From the NCBI GenBank assembly GCA_927911235.1, contig CAKMOY010000137.1, forward strand, positions 1-32,823: DNA of 32,823 nt, read 5' to 3'. The DNA is from an uncultured Moraxella sp. GTDB lineage: Bacteria > Pseudomonadota > Gammaproteobacteria > Pseudomonadales > Moraxellaceae. A program made the translations under genes and the position numbers. Each line of letters begins with the position of its first letter. Within the stretch, counting starts at the first letter, position 1. Positions 27,063 through 32,823 of the stretch are shown one piece after another. Under the pieces are notes generated by a model. The model was not told the DNA's origin and searched no databases. It saw only the letters and a list, made by a program, of their open reading frames with translations.

Positions 27063-27974
27063 TTACATAAAACTTGACAAATACCAATGGTTAATTTTTG
27101 TACCCCAAAGCAAAGCAACAAAGCCAGCAATAGCAATATAAGGACCAAAAGCAAACTGCTGACTGCCTTTATTTTTATTCATTAAAAGCACCGCCAACGA
27201 TAGAGCCAATCAAACAGGATAACATAATGATAAGTGGTAACATACCTACCCCCAGCCATGCACCCAATGCCGCAAGTAATTTAAAATCACCATGCCCCAT
27301 GCCTTGTTTTTTCATCAAAAACATAAAGGCCGTCGCAACCGACCAAAGCACAAAAAAGCCAAAAACCGCACCAAAAATAGCTGAAACAGGCGATGTAAAA
27401 ATACCAAAAGCATTTGCCAAAAGCCCTATCATGCCCAAGGATAGACCAAACGGTCAGGCAATAATTGCTCATCAAAATCAATCCCTGTCAAAGCGACCAA
27501 AATCCAAGTAAAAAGTACGCCAAGCATACCTTGTATATTTGCCCCTAAAGTATAAACCACCACAACCGATGACAAAGCTGTCATCAGTTCAACCAAAGGA
27601 TAACGCATACTGATAGGATTTTGGCAACCGCTACATTTACCACGTAAAGCCAACCAGCTTAACACAGGAATATTTTCGTACCAACGGATTTGATGGGCAC
27701 ATTTTGGACAGCGAGACGGCGGAAAAGATAAAGTTAAAGGGGTGTCATTTTTGATGGTATCTAACAAAGCTTGCTTATGATTGTCTGCCAAATCAGGCTG
27801 TTCCTGCCAAAAATGAGCGGTTTCTAATCGCCATTCTTTTTTCATGATGGCAGGTGTGCGATAAATCACCACATTTAAAAAACTGCCAACGCACAATCCT
27901 AAAATACCTGCAACGACCATCACAGTCAAGGGTGATTGTTGTATCGCATTGATAAGCTCTAATAATATTGTCAT
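27063..27974 (-). pseudogene. pilD: prepilin peptidase/N-methyltransferase PilD, two compensating frameshifts as read
   Basis: PilD is an inner-membrane aspartyl protease that cuts the leader of type IV pilins and type II secretion pseudopilins and N-methylates the new end. The first frame carries the zinc tetracysteine CPKC...CSGC and the first catalytic Asp in [15 protein letters not shown] -1 indel near 27434-27440 (PLGMIGLL restored) leads to the second frame with [18 protein letters not shown], the GxGD catalytic motif. A +1 indel in the T-run near 27181-27186 (minus GCTTTTAATG) leads to the third frame, [20 protein letters not shown], ending at 27063. Net length is 303 residues. All motifs are intact, so assembly error is likely. 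Its start overlaps the pilC stop. Confidence 0.88.
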
Positions 27975-29197
27975 TAGCCAACCACCGAGCCCATTTGGAA
28001 AATTGGTAAGTACATCGCCACAACCAAGCCACCAATAACAACACCCAAAAATGCCATAATCATGGGTTCCATCAAACTGGTTAAACCATCAACTGCATTA
28101 TCCACTTCATTTTCATAATAGGTTGCAACTTTGTCTAGCATCTCTTCTAAACTACCTGCTTCCTCACCAATGCCAACCATCTGAATAGCCATACTGGGAA
28201 ATAGATTGGTTGAACGCATGGCAAATTGTAATTGTTGTCCTGTAGAGACATCTTCTTTGATTTTTTGGGTGGCATTATAATAAACCACATTGTTGGTTGC
28301 ACCAGCAGTTGAATCTAATGCGTCAATCAATGGTACACCCGCTGCAAAGGTAGTTGAAAGCGTTCTTGCAAAACGTGCAATAATCGCCTGATAAACAATA
28401 TTGCCAAAAATTGGTAGTTTTAATGACAATCTATCTAAAAAATCTCGAAAAGCTTTGCTGCGTTTTTTGGCTTCTGAAAAACTAACTACTGCACCACCAA
28501 CGGAGAACAGAACAACCCACCAATACTTTTTCATCCATTCTGACATATTGACAACCATTTGAGTAAAGGCTGGTAATTCAGCACCAAATGAACTAAATAA
28601 TCCTGAAAAAACAGGTACAACTTTTACCAATAAAATTGCCGTTACAACAAAAGCCACTACAATTACCGCAATTGGATATTTCATTGCCTTTTTGATTTTT
28701 GCTTTTAGCAGTTCACTTTTTTCTTTATAGGTTGCCACACGCTCAAGCATGGTTTCTAGCGCACCAGACTGTTCACCTGCTTCGACTAACGAGCAAAACA
28801 AATCATCAAAATAACGTGGGTGCTTACGTAATGCACTGGCAAAGTTACTACCGCCTTCAATGTCTGCTTTTAATTTTAATACCAAGTCTTTCATATTGGG
28901 ATTTTCTAAAGCATCAGCAACAATTTCAAACGATTGGGTTAAAGGCACACCCGCTTTCATCATGGTTGCTAACTGACGCACAAAAATTGCAATATCAATC
29001 GCTTTAATTGCTTTACCTGCTTTAAATAATGGCTTTGGTTTTTTGCGAATACTTCTAATTTGAATGCCTTGCTTTAACAACTGAGCACGGGCTAACTCTA
29101 TGCTACGGCTGGTTGCTTCACCTTTTACCTTTTCGCCACGACGATTAGTGCCTTCATAGACAAAGTCCATCAACATTTCAGTTTGTGCTTTTGCCAT
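27974..29197 (-). CDS. pilC: type IV pilus inner-membrane platform protein PilC
   Basis: PilC is the polytopic platform protein on which the PilB and PilT ATPases act to assemble and retract pili. The 407-residue product has the two homologous GspF domains. The first is around residues 80-200 (FVRQLATMMKAGVPL...FASALRKHPRYFDDLFCSLVEAGEQSGAL). The second is around 280-400 (FARTLSTTFAAGVPL...SMAIQMVGIGEEAGSLEEML). Three hydrophobic membrane stretches are visible. The length is normal (about 405). The ATG follows TGAGGAAAAAAC. It is the only unbroken gene of the pilBCD block. Confidence 0.96.
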   Translation of the reverse strand: MAKAQTEMLMDFVYEGTNRRGEKVKGEATSRSIELARAQLLKQGIQIRSIRKKPKPLFKAGKAIKAIDIAIFVRQLATMMKAGVPLTQSFEIVADALENPNMKDLVLKLKADIEGGSNFASALRKHPRYFDDLFCSLVEAGEQSGALETMLERVATYKEKSELLKAKIKKAMKYPIAVIVVAFVVTAILLVKVVPVFSGLFSSFGAELPAFTQMVVNMSEWMKKYWWVVLFSVGGAVVSFSEAKKRSKAFRDFLDRLSLKLPIFGNIVYQAIIARFARTLSTTFAAGVPLIDALDSTAGATNNVVYYNATQKIKEDVSTGQQLQFAMRSTNLFPSMAIQMVGIGEEAGSLEEMLDKVATYYENEVDNAVDGLTSLMEPMIMAFLGVVIGGLVVAMYLPIFQMGSVVG

Positions 29198-29252
29198 GTT
29201 TTTTCCTCAAAATAATTTGGTTAAATATGTAAATCTCTTAATCGCAATCCTG

Positions 29253-30956
29253 TTATTCGCTGGTTACACGATACATTTCTTGTACACTGGTCAAACCCTG
29301 TAACACTTTCATAATGCCAGAACGGCGTAAATCTCTAAAACCTTGTGTTAAGGCGATGTCTTTAATTTGAATGGCATTACCGTCTTCCATAATAATTCTT
29401 GAGATTTCTGGGGTGATTTTTAGCACTTCATAAACCCCCACACGACCCTTATAGCCATCACGGCACTCAGAACAGCCCACAGGCTCATAAATCACATTTT
29501 CTGGATTATCCAAATCTTCTTCAGTAAATCCCATTTCAAGCAAACTTTGTCTTGGTACATCAGTTGGCTTTTTACACACTTTACAAAGACGGCGAGCCAG
29601 ACGCTGTGCAATCACCAAGTTTACCGAAGTGGCAATATTAAATGAAGCCACCCCCATATTCCGCAAACGAGTCAATGTTTCTGGTGCTGAATTGGTATGC
29701 AGGGTAGACAATACCATGTGACCTGTTTGCGCAGCTTTAATCGCAATTTCGGCAGTTTCAAGGTCACGAATCTCACCAACCATAACTACGTCAGGGTCCT
29801 GACGTAAGAAGGCTTTTAAGGCACTGGCAAAGGTTAGCCCCACTTTGTTGTTCACATTGACCTGATTAATCCCTTCTAAGTTAATCTCAACAGGGTCTTC
29901 AGCGGTTGAAATATTGGTTTCAACGGTATTTAAAATATTTAAACCAGTATAAAGCGAAACCGTTTTACCAGAACCTGTCGGTCCTGTAATCAATAGCATA
30001 CCTTGCGGTTTATCAAGGGCTTCCATAAACAGTTTTTTCTGGTCAGGTTCATAACCCAACGCATCAATACCCAACATCGCAGACGATGGATCCAAAATAC
30101 GCAGTACCAATTTTTCGCCAAAAAGCGTCGGACATGAGTTCACACGAAAGTCAATCGCACGGTCTTTGGAAATTTTAAGCTTAATACGACCATCTTGTGG
30201 GATACGTCTTTCTGAAATATCCATTTGTGAAATGACCTTCAAACGTGCCGAAATTTTACTTGCCAACTGCAAAGGCGGATTGGCAATTTTTTTGTAACAC
30301 ACCGTCAACACGAAAACGCACACGATACACTTTTTCATAAGGCTCAAAGTGCAAATCCGATGCTCCCATCGTAATCGCTTTGATAAGCATACTGTTCACA
30401 AATTTTACCACAGGGGCATCATCTGTCGTATCCAGTGTCGTCTCGCCAACACCGTCATCAGGCTTGTCATCTTCACCAAAATCTGCCCCATTAAAATCAC
30501 CAAAATCTGACAAGCTGATGCGGAAAAAACCTTTTCAATCATCGACCTGATTTTGTTATGCTCAGCAACGACTGTTTCTACCATCAAACGTGTGCCGAAC
30601 TTTAACGCATCTAATGCTTCAACATAAGTTGGGTCGCTCATCGCCACAAACAAACGATTACCACGCTGAAAAATTGGCAGAATACTAAACTCTTGTATAA
30701 TTTTTTCTTCTACCGCATTTTTTGGAATATACTCTAGATTTAATGCGTCCAAATCAATCAGTGCATCGCCAAACTCACGAGAAATCAAAGTCGCCACTTT
30801 ATCAGGACTGGCAATTTTTTCTTCTACCAAATAAGCAATCAAATTCTTTTTATTTTGTTGTGCTTCGCCAATTGCCTTTTGCATGGCAGATTCACTGACA
30901 ATACCTGCCTGAACCAATTGCAACGCAATGCCACCAAAATTAGGAAATGCAGACAT
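29253..30956 (-). pseudogene. pilB: type IV pilus assembly ATPase PilB, two compensating frameshifts as read
   Basis: PilB is the cytoplasmic hexameric ATPase that powers pilus extension. The first frame holds the N-terminal MshEN-type domain (LIAYLVEEKIASPDKVATLISREFG). After a -1 indel in the A6 run at 30524-30529, the second frame carries [22 protein letters not shown]. After a +1 indel in the T7 run at 30287-30293, the third frame carries Walker [35 protein letters not shown] (Walker B), the [15 protein letters not shown]is box, and the zinc tetracysteine CKVCKKP...[10 protein letters not shown]. Total length is 567 residues, normal for PilB. The indels cancel, so a homopolymer sequencing artefact is the simplest explanation. 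Confidence 0.9.
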
Positions 30957-31028
30957 AACTTTTTCCCATATTTATCAAAAAATTATTTTAATGTAACAGT
31001 TTAACCCAAACTTTTACAAATGCAAAAC

Positions 31029-31070
31029 AAACTTAGATAAAACCCAAAAATCTACGATAAAACTAAGTTT
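31029..31070 (-). terminator. weak terminator candidate after tilS
   Basis: AAACTTAG / CTAAGTTT form an 8-bp stem with a long 26-base loop, followed on the minus strand by GTTTTG. It lies in the tilS-pilB gap (30957-31098), where a pilB promoter should also sit; I could not assign one. Confidence 0.3.
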
Positions 31071-31098
31071 AACCCTATTTTAACATGATAACAACCAT

Positions 31099-32326
31099 TC
31101 AGAAACAATTATCTTCATAAAAACCCTTCAAAAGTAAACATTTATCTATCATAATCATGGCTTTATTCCGCCCAAAAATTCGGATAAACGGTCGCTCCCA
31201 GACAGGAATGTGCTGTTCTTGACAAATTTTCTTAAATGACTGGTGATGATTTTTTGCCAATAACTTAAATTTTTCATTCGGTAAAACTTGCCGAAAATCA
31301 CTGTTTTGTAAACTTTTCGCACCGATTAATGTCTCACATTCTGCCACATAACCATGCTCTAAACGGTATAAAATTTGCTGATATCGGCGAATTTGTACAC
31401 CTTGCCATTCAATAATGGTTTTTTGTTCGGTATTTTTAGTAAAATAAGTTGATAAATTTGCTCAATCGTCTGCCGATTCGGGGCAAATGCTTGATTATCT
31501 TTTAACCAAAAATACAAAAACTGCAACAATCGCTCACGGCTAAGTAGTTGTAATTGCTCAATATTTAACCTTTTTTCACTGTTTAAGCGTTGTGGAAAAG
31601 CACATTTTTGTAAATCTTGCTGATAAATTTCATACAATATTGTTTGGCTATCGGCGATATTTTGACTGCTTCTGACAATATTTTCAATACTTTTGTTAAA
31701 TTTATTATTTATCAAAGGTAAAATATTTTGACGCAACCATGCTCTATCATTATTTTCACCGATATTTGTTGGGTCATCTACAAAATCCAACGAATAATAT
31801 CGCACAAATTCACTAATCTGCTCACGAGTGATGGGTAACAAAGGTCGCCAAAGATAAAAAGGCTTGTCAAAAGCCGACTGTTCGCCAAATTCACGCATAC
31901 CTGACAGCCCTGCCATACCTGCACCGTGAAACAGGTTCATCAAGATGGTTTCGGCTTGGTCATTGGCGTGATGGGCGGTGGCGATGATAGCATGGGGCGG
32001 TATCATTTGGCAAAAGGCTTGATAACGTGCGTTTCTGGCTTGATTTTCATTAATTTTGCTAATATCTGTATTTTTCCAATCTATACAAATACCTTGGTAA
32101 GGAATTTGATTTTTTGGCAAAAATTTTCAACTAAAGTTTGCCATTCATCGCTAATGGCTTGGATTTTGTGGTTGATATGCAGGACAGAAATCGGCAATTT
32201 TAACAAAAAACAGGCGTAAAGCAACGCCATAGAATCCCGCCCACCACTACAGGCGATATAAATGTTTGTGTGTGTTGAACAGTATTGTTGGTAGCTTTTT
32301 TGAATTGTAGTTAAAATATTTGGCAT
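31099..32326 (-). pseudogene. tilS: tRNA(Ile)-lysidine synthase TilS, two frameshifts as read
   Basis: TilS puts lysine on C34 of the CAU-anticodon isoleucine tRNA so that it reads AUA, normally an essential function. The PP-loop motif SGGRDS is at residues 27-32 of the first frame. A missing base in the T6 run at 32110-32115 breaks the frame; restoring it gives ENFCQKNQIPYQG. The second frame carries the core of the N-type ATPase domain (TAHHANDQAETILMNL and YYSLDFVDDPTN). A second missing base in the T5 run at 31433-31437 breaks it before QKTIIEWQGVQIRRYQQIL. The third frame holds the C-terminal tRNA-binding domain (SFKKICQEQHIPVWERP). The repaired length is about 409 residues, normal for TilS. 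Confidence 0.88.
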
Positions 32327-32339
32327 TTTTAAAAAGTAA

Positions 32340-32368
32340 TTGAAAAATACGGCAATTTTCCGTACAAT
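32340..32368 (+). promoter_or_regulatory. promoter with internal palindrome for the toxin-antitoxin operon
   Basis: TTGAAA and TACAAT are separated by exactly 17 bases. The palindrome TACGG-N7-CCGTA (32348-32364) fills the spacer and touches the -10. Ribbon-helix-helix antitoxins commonly repress their own promoter through such sites, so this is the likely TacA operator. Confidence 0.65.
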
Positions 32369-32399
32369 TAATAATTATTGGTTGCTTTTAGGATAATTT

Positions 32400-32693
32400 A
32401 TGACCTATCTAAACACAACAATGGCAAAAACAGCAAGAATAGAAGCAAGGGTTCAGCCTGATATTCATCGTTTAATCAAGCAAGCCGCTCAAATATCTGG
32501 CAGTAGTATTTCCGAATTTATCATTAATTCTGCAACAGCAATGGCAAAAAAAACCATTGCACAAAATCAAATTATTGAATTGTCTTTAGAAGACCAACAA
32601 AATTTTGCCAATAACTTAATTAATCCGCCTAAAATGAACGATGCTATGAAAGAAGCCTTTGCGTTACATCGTCAATATATAAAACAAAGTTAG
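32400..32693 (+). CDS. TacA-family (DUF1778) ribbon-helix-helix antitoxin
   Basis: This is the antitoxin of a type II system paired with a GNAT acetyltransferase toxin. The 97-residue protein has the N-terminal RHH DNA-binding part, KTARIEARVQPDIHRLIKQA followed by AQISGSSISEFIINSATAMA, with the strand-helix-helix layout of DUF1778. The C-terminal toxin-neutralising tail has LSLEDQQNFANNLINPP. The ATG at 32400 has AGGA six bases upstream; a second ATG eight codons in (MAKTARIEAR) is closer to typical family starts. It is followed after eight bases by the toxin gene and preceded by a promoter with a palindrome. The identity is clear, but the exact TacA clade is not known. Confidence 0.87.
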   Translation: MTYLNTTMAKTARIEARVQPDIHRLIKQAAQISGSSISEFIINSATAMAKKTIAQNQIIELSLEDQQNFANNLINPPKMNDAMKEAFALHRQYIKQS

Positions 32694-32701
32694 GATTTTT
32701 T

Positions 32702-32823
32702 ATGTTATCTTGTAGCATTATTCCATTTGACAACAAAATTAATAGAAAAAATTTTCATAGTACCTCTGATGAACTCAATCATTATTAAAAACCCAAGTTT
32801 CACAAGACATCAAAAGACGAATT
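32702..32823 (+). pseudogene. GNAT-family toxin (TacT-like), 5' fragment, frameshifted as read and cut by the window end
   Basis: TacT toxins acetylate the amino acid on charged tRNAs and stop translation. Only the N-terminus is present: MLSCSIIPFDNKINRKNFHS with TSDELNHY, then a stop. Adding one T near 32785-32786 restores HYLKTQVSQDIKRRI, matching the usual toxin N-terminus in which a short core is followed by LNxYLxxQASQDxKRR. The acetyl-CoA site lies outside the window. The ATG has TAGGA upstream and is eight bases after the antitoxin stop. As with other genes here, the indel may be a sequencing error. Confidence 0.75.

Noticed and set aside
1..32823. CRISPR array, IS element or prophage
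   Set aside because: I saw no spaced identical repeats, no transposase and no phage genes. The oxygenase/permease cassette carries no recombinase and no clear terminal repeats.

Overview
The window looks like a piece of chromosome from a gammaproteobacterium of the Moraxellaceae, most probably Moraxella or a close relative. The reasons are the A+T-rich sequence, a fused nuoCD gene in a 13-gene nuo operon, a pilB-pilC-pilD-coaE type IV pilus block, and protein sequences of Acinetobacter/Moraxella flavour. The genus is inferred from gene content and recalled family sequences; no search was run.

Layout. Bases 1-450 hold the 3' part of a 5-formyltetrahydrofolate cyclo-ligase gene (+), followed by lon (+). 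A shared terminator separates lon from the convergent fpr (-). Bases 4149-21359 hold the respiratory complex I operon on the minus strand, transcribed nuoA-B-CD-E-F-G-H-I-J-K-L-M-N. It is interrupted between nuoCD and nuoE by a low-GC two-gene cassette: a TauD-like Fe(II)/2-oxoglutarate oxygenase and a TauE/SafE-type permease, both broken as read. Then come lolA, rpmA and rplU (-), and ispB (+), which is divergent from rplU. A minus-strand run follows: tpiA, secG and tRNA-Leu(GAG), with tRNAs Pro(TGG), Arg(TCT) and His(GTG) upstream of them. Next are coaE, pilD, pilC and pilB (type IV pilus assembly ATPase, platform protein and prepilin peptidase) and tilS. The right edge holds a TacA-TacT type toxin-antitoxin pair (+), cut off by the window end.

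How the genes work together. The nuo genes encode all subunits of NADH:ubiquinone oxidoreductase: the NADH input module E-F-G, the quinone module B-CD-I-H and the proton-pumping membrane arm A-J-K-L-M-N. IspB makes the octaprenyl-type tail of the quinone that complex I reduces. LolA carries lipoproteins across the periplasm. PilB, PilC and PilD build type IV pili.

A strong caution applies to the whole window. At least twelve single-base indels, most of them in homopolymers, break otherwise conserved reading frames: the cyclo-ligase gene, nuoJ, nuoH, the permease gene, lolA, pilD (two), pilB (two), tilS (two) and tacT. Several of these genes are normally essential, and two genes carry a compensating -1/+1 pair. 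The simplest reading is uncorrected assembly indels, so 'pseudogene' here means broken as read. The oxygenase is different: its single in-frame amber codon is a substitution-type lesion.
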